Source of the DNA: Strix aluco
Taxonomy: Eukaryota > Chordata > Aves > Strigiformes > Strigidae
Direction of reading: 5' to 3'
Assembly: GCF_031877795.1 (NCBI RefSeq)
Contig: NC_133971.1
Coordinates: 50,149,642 to 50,213,641 of the forward strand
DNA: 64,000 bases
This document shows, piece after piece, positions 25,501 through 33,558 of the stretch. The notes below the pieces were generated by a model. That model searched no databases, was not told where the DNA came from, and saw only the letters and a program-made list of their open reading frames with translations. Positions within the stretch are counted from its first letter, which is position 1; every line of letters starts with the position of its first letter. A program made the position numbers and the translations under genes.

Positions 25501-28500
25501 TAGGCACAGATTTCTGTGCATTTTCAAGGCATTAGCACACAGACAACAGAACACTGCTGATGACACAGTCTGTTCAGATAAATTACACCCTTTTAAAAAG
25601 TAATTTAGGGAGAAACAAAAACGTAAGTCTACTTGCTGTTTACCTACCAATAGCAGGCATGTTGGAAAGAGCCACATAGCTTGGGTCATGGACAATTCTG
25701 ATATTAAATGTGGCCTTCATGGCAGGTTCATCAAAACATGGGTAAACTGTCCTGGCATACGTTGGTTCCAGCTGGGAGGCAACCAGCATACTGTATTAAA
25801 AATACAAGTAAAATTAATCCAGCATGCTACAGCAGATCAAAATCAATATACAGTGCAGAAAAACACCAAATCAGAAAAAGCAAGAAGTGAATCACATAGA
25901 CACACAGATTTGGAAAAAGTCTGGTTATTACTTAAAGCAATGATTAAATCCCTGCACCCAACAGACAGTTCAGTTTGGATTCTTCTAGAGAAAAGTAGTC
26001 TTTTTTAATTAGGTCTTTTTTTGTTTCTGCACAGGCTTCTTCCAGGTATTGTATTTCAAATATTTGAGCTTTTCTAGTTTGTTTATTAAGACAGAGCTAA
26101 TTAATGTTCTGCACACAGCACGCAAGTGCTCAAAAGTGATACAATGCCCAACTTTAATTTCATAATTAGACTATTTCTGTACACCTGCTCTTCCCTCTAA
26201 TGCATGCACTCCTATTTTGAATAGTACATTTTAACAAAAAATTGTGATAACTGTTAGGTAACTGCATATACATGCACTTGCACACTCCTGTCAAATCACA
26301 TAGAGAAGAACCCCTGAAAAGCAGCACTAGTGCTGTCCCAGTGCACTGGCAAGCCCAGGAAAATATTCAAGAGGATCCCTTTCTACCTTACACTACGGAG
26401 CCTTGACTCACCTCGGGCAGATCTCTGTGACACACTGTGAAGGATGCTCTCCTCCTGTTTGAACTAACTGAACTTTGGTCCAGGCAGATGTTCAGCAAGT
26501 AGGCTTAATCAAAGTTAATCCTATTGTGTGAGGCTATCAGTAAGAACCCAGCACCAAACCCAAAAATGAGGCTTGGCTGGAGACTGGGCTGATATGCAGC
26601 CAAAAATGCAGCAATGCAAAAATGCAGCAGAAAATCCGAGTACAAATCAACCGCTTTACGCTACAAATATCCACAGCCATCAGGGTCCGTTGAGCTCTCC
26701 CTCCACAGCAGCTGCCTGTACGGTGGTGATCTCCCCTTCAGTAGGGACACCTCTCAAGATTACCCCTTGAGGCTGAGAGATCCTTTACCTGACACCTGAC
26801 ATAGATGGGTTGGTAAGTGACAGTTTTTGTGTACAAGTAACATTTAAGACACATATAGGAAACTTAGGCAATAAGCTTTGTATCCCATACTAACTTTAAG
26901 TGTAGTCAATATTATTAACCACCAATTCATCTGTACTAAGTATTTTACATAGCTAAATTTACTGATTAGAATTCAATAAACTAACTACTAGATCAGATCT
27001 GTGTGAGTGATCTCTGACTCTACTCCTGCAACACACACTGTCTGGAATCAAAAGATAAACCTCTGTGCCCCATGCCCAAAGTTTCAAAGAAGAGCTGTAT
27101 ATCTGGGCTGTTCACATTAGGACATCTTCACCAGGAATTAGGAAAAAATACACACGCAATGATTCTCAAAGCTCCATACCTGTCCGCCAAGTAGTACCCA
27201 GCAGCTGGGCTTACAAGAATGGTATAATCTCCTGTTTCAGTGACCTCAACACTGTCACAGGGATAATATTTTTCAGCTGCCATTGAGGTGTTCCCTAACA
27301 GTGTATTCACACCAGGTTCACAAAGGCTTACGCTTAGCACAGACCTCCCAAACGAGCCAGAAGCCATGAGGACAGCATCCATACATTAAGTATCAGTATG
27401 TAATGAGTCAGATCTGCACTACACAGTGGAGTAGGAAAAGCACAGCATGGCATGACTGTGCCTGATCATGAAGTGTAGCACTGAACCATGTCTGAAACCT
27501 AAGGCAGCATGTTTTAAGATTCTCTTTTCTGGTGCTGTACTGTAACACAACTCATGACACTTAAAAGAACTCACATTGAACAGATGTTGATGTACAGTGA
27601 CTGCTGGGACCATGACACCTATTTTGAAGTGAGAAATGGCTTGAGAGAGAGCAGCACATTTGACTTCTTGCCTGTCAGTGAAGGAAGATTTTCTTTATGG
27701 ACCCAATTCCCTGCAGAGTCAAGTGTGTGCTATGCCAGCCACCAACTGTCTTGCTGAATGCAGCTGAAACTCCATCTGAGACAGAAGTATCATCTTCTCT
27801 CCTCCTTTATCACGTCCAATGACAGAAAGTGACTTAAACTTCTGCCAGGGTTCCACAGGAGCCACAAAAGTGACAGGCCACTTTATCAAGGGAATCAATC
27901 TCCTTCTTCCCATGCAGCAAAGTATGCTTTTGCACATTCAGCTGTGCAGTCGCAGTTTGGTTCTAGGAAACACTGCGCAACCCCGTGACTGCAAATTCCC
28001 CCACACCAGTGCAATTGCTGCCTCAGGAGGGTCTGTACCAGCAGAAACTGATACAGACACTTAGAAAATTTGCCCACAAGAAATCCTTGTTCAAGAATAC
28101 AAAACAGCATATATTGGGCAAAAGCATCATGTTAAAAAAAAAAAAAAGAGGATAGTTTAAATGTTATTTTTCAGCAGGACTCCAAATAAAAAAGAAAAAT
28201 GGGAATGTTTCATGGATGTTACACAATAACTGGTGTTTCAACACACATTACCTCCTATCATTTGTCAGAATGAGTCATTGTTGGGGCTTTTTTCTTGTGG
28301 TTCTTTAAGGTGAAGGTATTAACATGAATTGAATTACTAGCAAACTTTTTTCCACACTGAAATTACCCAAAATGAAATTAATTTTTAAAAAAGCCTAACA
28401 TTGCCTATGCAGACAAATAAATTCATCTCCTTGGCCTACAGTTTTGTGCACTGATTTCTTTTTCTTTTTTCATAAGTATCATATAATGCCTTCTTTCCCT

Positions 28501-31500
28501 AGTAAAACAAAATCAAAGCCACAATACTTTTAAATAATAAGAAACAAATACATAACAGGATCTCTTAGGCTAAATCTTCAACAACTTACACTACACAGGT
28601 TCTTTTTTTTTTTTTTTTTTCGGTTAGTGGCTAAACACAAGAAAATGAGGAATGCATCATGTATAGCACATGCATGCCTAGTGGATGCTGTTTCATCTGA
28701 ATTGTAGAAGAAATGTTTTATGCTGATGCAACAAAGATTCTTCTTCTAAAAATGCCTTCTCATTTAAATAATGTTATTTGTAATGCTGATAGCATAATGC
28801 AGTTTTCCAATAACATCTCTTATATCTGATTTCTTCCACTTTATAAATGTGTAAGAATTAAACTGTAAAATAAACCCTGAAGTGTCTTAAAGTAAGGGAG
28901 CTTTACAGTGACCAGAATCCTGTTGTGTGCAGCAGCTGTCCCCAAAACTCAAGTCCCTTCTTCAGGTGAACGGTGCTCAGTACTCACAGGGACCCCAAGA
29001 AAACATCAGACCTGTTATTTGCTCTGACTTCTGTCCCATGCCTTTGATGGTGTTACCCACAGATTCATATAAAACAGAGCTAAGAACTTCAGATCCCCAA
29101 CTCTGAGGCACAATTAACTGTACTGATGGTGTTCTAATCCCCTTTGCCCTCATTCTAGTAACTGGTGCAGAAGCAACGGATAAAAATCAGTGCAAATATT
29201 GTGTTTAGTTACATTTTGTGATGCCTATTAATACCAGACCTATCTAGTCAGGTATTTTATAGAAGTTGCACAGGACATGTGCAAAGTGGCTACCAAGCAA
29301 AATTCTCAAAGTATTCTGAAACACTCATGTGAACAGCCAGATACAGCCTGCACTTCATGGTACACTTCACAGGGATTCTCCAACCCTGGAGTAGTATACA
29401 CGAGCTCATTCACACCAGTACAAGGTCTGTATGCAGAATGATGCTGCAACAAACCTCCTGCATCGTGTATGTTTGAGCCAGTGCTGCTAGAGCAGAAGGG
29501 CAAAGGTGGTTTCTGCATCTTTCTGCCTACCCAGATCCTGGCATGGACTCTCCCAGCTCTATGCAGAACACAGATTCCCCATTTCAACAGGAAAGCCTTC
29601 AAATACTTAGTGCTGGTGAAGTGGAAGCATCCTTTTTACTTCCTTTGCTCCTGCAAGCACTGCAGACATGGGCTGTGCGCTATACATAAAGAGTACTCCC
29701 ATTTTTCTGAGTTTTCTTCCATGTGCAAGACCTGACCAGGTGGGTAGTACAAACTGTCAAAAACAGTAAAAACATACACAGTCATCACTGATCAAACTGA
29801 TATCAATTTCCACGTTTGAAATTCAGTGAAGTTTGAGCTCTGGTTCATTCTGTTTTCCACAGAGGTGAGGTTAGCACTTCTGAAAATAGCTGTTTCTGCG
29901 AACAGGTTTCCCACACCGCCTTGCCATTGTGCTCCGGCTCCAACTTGTAGAGGACAGGGAACAGTACTTTGTGTCAACTAGCTAATTCCATCAACCTGCC
30001 AAGAGCAATGGGGATATCTGACCAAGAAAAAAGCTGGTGCCAAAGCCCAGATGGAACAAACATTTCAGTGACTTCACTTCTCTTTAGGATATAGCTGTCT
30101 ACTGAAAGCTTGTTCTTCTCTGCTTAAACCCTTCTGAAATGAGAGGTCTTTAGTGGTTCCACAAGCACAAATTACAAAAACCTCTAAGACTTCCAGTGCA
30201 TGCAAGAAAGTCTGCGTGACTACAGATAAACAGCACATTGTTACAGCTAATGGTTTAAGTTAGGTGCTGAAGTCAGAAACTATGCAGGAATCAGTCCCTG
30301 GAGGTCTGCCAGAGCCAGGTACAAGTCAATTTAGAAGAGTTGCAGGACAGTCTGCTGGAGATCGTAGTTTCCTTGCACAATAGTAATGAGCTTTGTACTG
30401 ACAGCTAAAGGGCACACAATGTTTTTAAAACACTTCTGATCTATATAACCCATTAGAATCCAACTTTTTCCATGATTTACAGCTTGCTTGAGCTTACAGA
30501 CTATATCCCTCAAAACACACCTCCTCCAGAAAAAAAAAAAAAAGGCGGCAAAGCCTCTTCAGTGTAACTGGACCCCAGCAAATTAGGAAACAGCTGGTAA
30601 ATTGATGACTTTTTTTCTTAGTGAAGGAAAAAATAACAAGATACTGTTGCATATTCTTGATTCAGAGAAAGCCTTTCTAAAGCAGAAAAGATATGCAAAA
30701 TCTATTCAAGAATATCAGGAATGTGGGCAGGAACAAGTAACCAAAACAGTATGTTATATCTGCAATCAGTGGATTTCCTTTCATTTATTTTAGTGTCTGA
30801 ACACCACTGGCATCACTTTAACCAGACTGCAGTCTCACATTTCATTAGTGCTCCACGATGACCTAAGAATGAAATAGAACAACTGTCATAAATCCTCTGA
30901 ACAATTAGAAATTGAGCCATACATGTTATTTTAATGATTTAAAAACATTTTTTCTTCTTTTCTACTGTGGCAGCACAGCTGACAATAACTTTTCTTTTTG
31001 GATCCTCTGAATTTTACACAGTCTGAATCAAAAAATGTCATAATCTAATTCAGTGTTTCTTAGATAGGACTTGTTTGAATTAATACAGCATCAGAAAGCA
31101 CACTAATACAGTATTAAGCGCTCAACCCTTTACTTATTTGGATTTTTTAAAATTATGTAAATTAAGCAAAGTGTTCTAGATTTTCCTTAACTCAAAAGTT
31201 GCACAAATAATCCTGTGAATGACAGTCAGTCAATGAAGAAATAGCAGCTGAAGAAAAACAGAATATATGTCCTAAAAATATTTATTACCACACTGCATTT
31301 TTCTCCAAGGCTAACCAACTTACCTTTTTCTTAAAAAAAAAAAAAAAAAGCCTGCATAAGTTAAATTTTCCAAGTGTGGCAGACAATGGTATCAGTAAAG
31401 ATTTACACAAGAGCTGGCAGCTGAAAAGCCAACTCATTACTGCAGAAAAACCACACAGCCCTCCTCAATTTCAGTAAAAACTACTGACTTTATTTTGTGG

Positions 31501-33558
31501 TTTCATATTATTACTACTCATACAGGGACTTGCATGTATGGATCTTGCAGGTAACTGATTACCTGCTTGAACACAAAATCTATGAACTGCTGAGATACAG
31601 TTTATTTTAGTGGACTCATTGACAGGCTGGGAGCCAAGAACACCTGAATTTTAGTTTGCCTTTTGACTCACTGATTGCTGATCCTCAGCAATTCACTACA
31701 TCTTTAATTATCAAAAACAACTTTAAAATAAGCAATTTATCTCCCTCTCCTTTCACATCTATTTTGAGAAACTTGTCTTCCACTGGAACTATTTAAATCA
31801 TAATCTTGTTTCCCTTTACTTTAGCAAATTTCACATCCAGAAGTTTATAGTGCAATTCACCTCGAGAAGATTCACAATAAAAAAAAACAAATAAGCAAGC
31901 ATTATTTTGAGGGTGAAGATATGTTTTAGATGATTGACTCTTTGGTAAGCTCATACTGCCTCATAACTGACTTTTGCAGTTCTAAAGAAAATAAAAATGT
32001 AAGTATCCTAATAGCACTCCCTAAGGAAATCATCGGCTGTCTGATGACAGCCAAACAACTTCACACACAATAGCACCTACAAGGTCCAGCTGTCTAAAGT
32101 GGCCACCCATCCTACTCCACCATATTTCTGAAACTGCCATGTGCTCAATGTCTGAACTCATGATGAAATACACGTCCAAAATCCTGGGTTCTCGATAAAG
32201 ACATGCTCCCCACAAACACACGTAGAGGAGGTGAGGAGCTGTCAGTGCTACAAGGACATGTGCAGGGCCAGGATGAGGACTCTTGAGCCGGACTGCGGCT
32301 CCCAGGAACTGGCTGTAAGTATTGTCTGACCCCTCGCTGGCAGCCAAAGGCACCGATAGACTTGAAATTGTCCAGAAAACGTTGCTTGACTTCACTTGAG
32401 ATAGCCTCTCTCCTCTGCCCAAGACAGATCTCCGTCTGCCAGACCCCCCAGGAAGCCCACCCAGACTAACTCTGCAGCAGGAACTCCTCACCAGCCTCTG
32501 CACACAAGGAGCTCTTTGCAAAACCGTCTCACCACGACCCGGTGTGCTGGATCAAGGCAGTTGCTGAAGCAAAGCCCGGGCAACCCAGCTCGATGCTCTC
32601 CGGAGAGGAGAGCGCCCGCCATGGAGCACGGACCTGAACTTCTACCAAGTGATCTTTGCAGCCCGTGATGCACACCCGGGGACAGGGTGCGGACTGCGCA
32701 AAGCAGCCGCCCTGGGCAGCCCCGCCGTGCGGAGCAACAATCTCTCCCGCCACCCAAGGCAGCGAGGTGCTCCCGCCGCCGCCGCCGCCCACCCCTACTA
32801 CCCCCCTGTCTGCGGAGACGCAGCGGCTCCCGGAGCTGCGTCCGACGCCTCCACGGCACGGGTGACCCCGCCGCGGCGCCCTCGCTGCCGTTGGCAGAGA
32901 GGCGCGGCATCCCCGGAGCGGCATCCGCCGCCTACCTGCTCCGTCCCTGGTCGGTGTAGCGGGTGAGGAAAAGCCCATCGAGGTCCTCCTCCAGCCAGCC
33001 CTGGAAGCCCAGCTGCAGCACGTAGCGGCGCCCGGCCCGCAGCCGGCCGCGCAGCTCCAGCACCGCCACCTCGCCCGCCGCCTCCTGCCGCAGCCCCGCC
33101 ACCTCCACGGAGGCGCCCGGCTCGGGCAAGGGACCGCGCACGGCGGCGGCCCCGCGGCTCCGCAGCCCGGAGCTGTGCAGCACCGCCGCGTCCGTGTCCT
33201 GCCGGCAGCGCACCGTGATGTTCACCTGCCCGCTGAAGGCGAAGGGCCCCGCCTGCCCCGGCCGCACCCGCGGCCACAGCTCCAGGTCGTAGTGCAGCGG
33301 CAGAAGGTGGCGAGGCAGGCGGCGGCCGGAGCCGGCGGCGGGAGCGGGCCCCAGCGGGGCGGCGGGGCCGGGGGCGGCGGGGCCGGGCGCGGCGGGGCCG
33401 GGCGCGGCGGGCGAGGGCGGCGGCGGCGCCTCCTGCCGGCAGCGCCCGTAGAGGGCGGCGAGCGCCAGCAGCGCGGCCAGCAGCGCCAGCCCTAGCGCGG
33501 CCAGCAGGGCGGCGGCCCTCCGCCCCACGTACAGCCCGCGGCCGCCGCGGGGACCCAT
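1401..33558 (-). CDS. LVRN: LVRN gene body: laeverin (aminopeptidase Q), 17 coding exons, 3' end off the window
   Basis: This entry spans the whole gene; the exons are listed separately. Laeverin is a single-pass type II membrane zinc metallopeptidase of family M1 that removes N-terminal residues from peptides at the cell surface. The 17 joined exons add up to 2549 coding bases (849 codons plus 2) with no stop and with matching phases at every junction. Layout of the protein: short cytoplasmic tail 1-14, membrane anchor about 15-37, Pro/Ala stalk about 44-80, N-terminal beta domain to about 290, thermolysin-like catalytic domain with GAMEN 355-359, HELGH 391-395, E414 and Y480, a beta-sandwich domain from about 530, and the start of the C-terminal helical domain. 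The N-terminus (MGP...YV) and exon-by-exon similarity to human laeverin favour LVRN over ANPEP, ENPEP, LNPEP, ERAP or TRHDE. The final roughly 115-120 residues are missing because the window ends. Identification rests on remembered family sequences, not a search. Confidence 0.93.
1572..4966 (-). other. LVRN intron 16
   Basis: GT-AG intron of 3.4 kb, AT-rich. Short open frames on both strands look random; no repeat family was recognised. Confidence 0.85.
4967..5074 (-). CDS. LVRN: LVRN exon 16: C-terminal helical domain
   Basis: Encodes the last base of codon 757 to residue 792 plus two bases. [20 protein letters not shown] matches human LEKLFVTACWLGLEDCLQLS. The acceptor is taken as CCCTTCAAG at 5075, which joins exon 15 in frame; the AG two bases further in would shift the frame. 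Donor CAA|GTAAGA. Confidence 0.9.
5799..5893 (-). CDS. LVRN: LVRN exon 15: C-terminal helical domain
   Basis: Encodes residues 726-756 plus two bases. [14 protein letters not shown]... and [10 protein letters not shown] align with human RYLLKRLNLIWNIY and VLALQDDYLA. Acceptor CTTTTTAAAG, donor TCA|GTAAGT. Confidence 0.92.
6772..6925 (-). CDS. LVRN: LVRN exon 14: C-terminal helical domain
   Basis: Encodes residues 674-725. The helical segment [20 protein letters not shown] matches human [20 protein letters not shown] and is followed by a tryptophan-containing helix. Acceptor TTCAAATAG, donor AAG|GTATGA. Confidence 0.94.
7055..7250. repeat. AT-rich low-complexity stretch in LVRN intron 13
   Basis: Almost pure A/T sequence with a (TA)n core at about 7073-7087 and many TATA/ATAT words. 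It lies about 130 bases from the 5' splice side of exon 14 reading along the plus strand, inside intron 13. Confidence 0.9.
8396..8451 (-). CDS. LVRN: LVRN exon 13: start of the C-terminal helical domain
   Basis: Encodes residues 656-673 plus two bases: [18 protein letters not shown], the M1 R(A/F)QLIDDAFxLA motif. At 56 bases it is the shortest exon; the splice sites TTCTGCAG and ACA|GTAAGT and the phase support it. Confidence 0.93.
9942..10081 (-). CDS. LVRN: LVRN exon 12: GYYRVNYD segment
   Basis: Encodes residues 609-655. The segment [10 protein letters not shown], then [11 protein letters not shown], is the conserved M1 G(Y/F)YRVNYD strand that precedes the C-terminal helical domain. 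Acceptor CTTTACAG, donor AAG|GTAAGA. It ends in phase 0 after DPK, as in the human protein. Confidence 0.95.
10082..13073 (-). other. LVRN intron 11
   Basis: GT-AG intron of 3.0 kb. No repeat family or conserved coding segment was recognised. Confidence 0.85.
13074..13150 (-). CDS. LVRN: LVRN exon 11: beta-sandwich domain
   Basis: Encodes residues 583-608 plus one base. [20 protein letters not shown] aligns with human NDTWIVPILWIKNGTTQPLVW. It is too short to stand out as an open frame; it was placed by family similarity, acceptor TTGTTAAG and donor GCA|GTAAGT, and by phase. Confidence 0.92.
14149..14197 (+). repeat. Three spaced copies of an 11-bp word
   Basis: CATTTATGTAA occurs at 14149, 14170 and 14187, with TATGTTAT between and after the copies. 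It is a small decayed tandem repeat in LVRN intron 10. Confidence 0.8.
14626..14795 (-). CDS. LVRN: LVRN exon 10: end of catalytic domain, start of beta-sandwich domain
   Basis: Encodes residues 527-582 plus two bases. The segment [17 protein letters not shown] is the conserved M1 MxxWTxQxGFPV region leading into the beta-sandwich domain. Several NxT/S sequons are present (NLT, NST). Acceptor TCTTGCAG, donor CAA|GTATGT. Confidence 0.94.
15882..15947 (-). CDS. LVRN: LVRN exon 9: short catalytic-domain exon
   Basis: Encodes residues 505-526, with [17 protein letters not shown] matching the human SYLKTFSYSNAEQDDLW region. It is also 66 bases and phase 0 at both ends, and lies only 135 bases from exon 8. 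Acceptor CATACAG; donor ATG|GTACTC is weak after +3. Confidence 0.93.
16083..16148 (-). CDS. LVRN: LVRN exon 8: short catalytic-domain exon
   Basis: Encodes residues 483-504, beginning [12 protein letters not shown], which aligns with human GASMARMLSCFL. It is 66 bases, phase 0 at both ends, so skipping it would keep the frame. Acceptor GTACTCCAG, donor ACT|GTAAGT. Confidence 0.92.
16458..16601 (-). CDS. LVRN: LVRN exon 7: catalytic domain, catalytic tyrosine
   Basis: Encodes residues 435-482. It ends LFDSITYNK, continued by GAS in exon 8; Y480 is the tyrosine that stabilises the transition state in M1 enzymes. The exon is 144 bases with both ends in phase 0. Acceptor TCTTGCAG; the donor AAG|GTTAAA is weak after +2. 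Confidence 0.92.
16602..18277 (-). other. LVRN intron 6
   Basis: GT-AG intron holding the antisense CR1 fragment at 17350-17622. The sequence at 17623-18180 is less AT-rich than the other introns and may be another decayed repeat, but I cannot name it. Confidence 0.8.
17350..17622 (+). mobile_element. CR1 LINE reverse-transcriptase fragment
   Basis: The plus-strand translation contains [15 protein letters not shown], then [15 protein letters not shown], then [20 protein letters not shown], the CR1 reverse-transcriptase core. The catalytic FADD box reads FTDD. The frame is open here, but both flanks of the element are missing, so it is a dead internal fragment. It sits in intron 6 of LVRN, antisense to the gene. 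Ends are approximate. Confidence 0.88.
18278..18391 (-). CDS. LVRN: LVRN exon 6: third zinc ligand
   Basis: Encodes residues 397-434. It begins [19 protein letters not shown], in which E414 is 18 residues after H395 and completes the HEXXH-X18-E zinc site. Both ends are in phase 0. Acceptor CTGTTTAAG, donor CTG|GTAAGT. Confidence 0.95.
18392..19756 (-). other. LVRN intron 5, a GC-AG intron
   Basis: Begins GCATGT on the minus strand at 19756 and ends TTTCTGTTTAAG at 18392. The GC donor is preceded by a perfect CAG exon end. No repeats are recognised inside. Confidence 0.85.
19757..19911 (-). CDS. LVRN: LVRN exon 5: GAMEN exopeptidase motif and HELGH zinc site
   Basis: Encodes residues 345-396. 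GAMEN at 355-359 binds the free N-terminus of the substrate in M1 enzymes. HELGH at 391-395 gives two zinc ligands, H391 and H395, and the general base E392. Human laeverin has HAMEN at the first motif; here the first residue is glycine, the usual M1 form. The acceptor is CAATTTAG. The donor is unusual: CAG|GCATGT, a GC donor. The next GT dinucleotides (+5 and +9 of the intron) would break the frame, whereas the GC site joins HQ to WFGNLVT in exon 6 exactly as in the family. Confidence 0.93.
21839..21910 (+). repeat. Two-copy 36-bp tandem repeat in LVRN intron 4
   Basis: Copy 1 is 21839-21874 and copy 2 is 21875-21910, with about five differences. Both copies contain CCATCTG then CCCTTTA, then TAGGAAATGAT. 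The plus frame is open and reads as a 12-residue repeat (VPSxPLLGNDxL), but the unit length is a multiple of three by itself and no gene is recognised. Confidence 0.85.
22122..22248 (-). CDS. LVRN: LVRN exon 4: start of the catalytic domain
   Basis: Encodes residues 303-344 plus one base of 345. The segment [13 protein letters not shown] followed by [18 protein letters not shown] is typical of M1 enzymes just before the GAMEN motif. N336-V-S is a sequon. Acceptor TTACAG, donor CAG|GTGAGA. Confidence 0.94.
24354..24493 (-). CDS. LVRN: LVRN exon 3: N-terminal domain, TYLxAFVICD segment
   Basis: Encodes residues 256-302. The conserved M1 stretch [15 protein letters not shown] is followed by TRTERGNE. 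Sequons N264-G-S and N274-T-S suggest extracellular glycosylation. The acceptor is TTTATAG and the donor GAG|GTAAAT. The exon starts in phase 1 and ends in phase 0. Confidence 0.94.
25648..25790 (-). CDS. LVRN: LVRN exon 2: CFDEPA segment of the M1 N-terminal domain
   Basis: Encodes residues 208 (split) to 255 plus one base. The translation carries SQLEPTYAR (213-221) and CFDEPA (226-231), the strongly conserved M1 segment. Q214 sits at the position of the conserved glutamine that lines the substrate N-terminus pocket in other M1 enzymes. It ends with the LSNMPAI stretch that matches human LSNMPKL. Acceptor AATACAG and donor TTG|GTAGGT are both good. The 143-base length moves the phase from 2 to 1, as needed by exon 3. 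Confidence 0.94.
25791..32935 (-). other. LVRN intron 1
   Basis: The largest intron, 7.1 kb, GT-AG. It carries homopolymer runs near 28134-28147, 28603-28620, 30529-30543 and 31333-31349. A minus-strand open frame at 27128-27382 is discussed as a finding. The part above about 32500 belongs to the CpG island. Confidence 0.85.
28603..28620. repeat. Homopolymer T run in LVRN intron 1
   Basis: Eighteen T in a row; on the coding strand of LVRN this is poly(A). No recognisable retrocopy lies next to it. Confidence 0.95.
32936..33558 (-). CDS. LVRN: LVRN exon 1: start codon, membrane anchor, stalk, start of N-terminal domain
   Basis: Encodes residues 1-207 plus two bases of codon 208. The ATG at 33558-33556 has G at -3 and G at +4, and the protein begins MGP followed by a YV pair, as in human laeverin. 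The frame stays open upstream to 34245, but the GC-rich upstream part looks like non-coding 5' leader in frame by chance. Residues 15-37 are an Ala/Leu-rich hydrophobic helix after Arg residues, a type II signal anchor. Residues 44-80 form a Pro/Ala stalk with PAAPG repeats. The M1 domain starts near [11 protein letters not shown] (86-96), and N113-I-T is a likely glycosylation site. The exon ends in the YTDQG region at donor CAG|GTAGGC. Confidence 0.93.
33355..33411 (-). repeat. 15-bp coding tandem repeat (PAAPG units) in the LVRN stalk
   Basis: Within exon 1, residues 50-68 consist of about four PAAPG units, encoded by a GC-rich 15-base period. It lies between the membrane anchor and the M1 domain, where a flexible spacer is expected, so variation in unit number would probably be tolerated. 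Confidence 0.85.

Larger units (their letters stand above)
19912..25647 (-). other. LVRN introns 4, 3 and 2 (with exons 4 and 3 between them)
   Basis: Introns at 19912-22121, 22249-24353 and 24494-25647, all GT-AG. The 36-bp tandem repeat at 21839-21910 is the only structure noted. Confidence 0.85.

Noticed and set aside
32649..33495. Several plus-strand open frames over exon 1 and the CpG island
   Set aside because: They are antisense shadows of GC-rich exon 1, with arginine, proline and glycine runs and no known domain.
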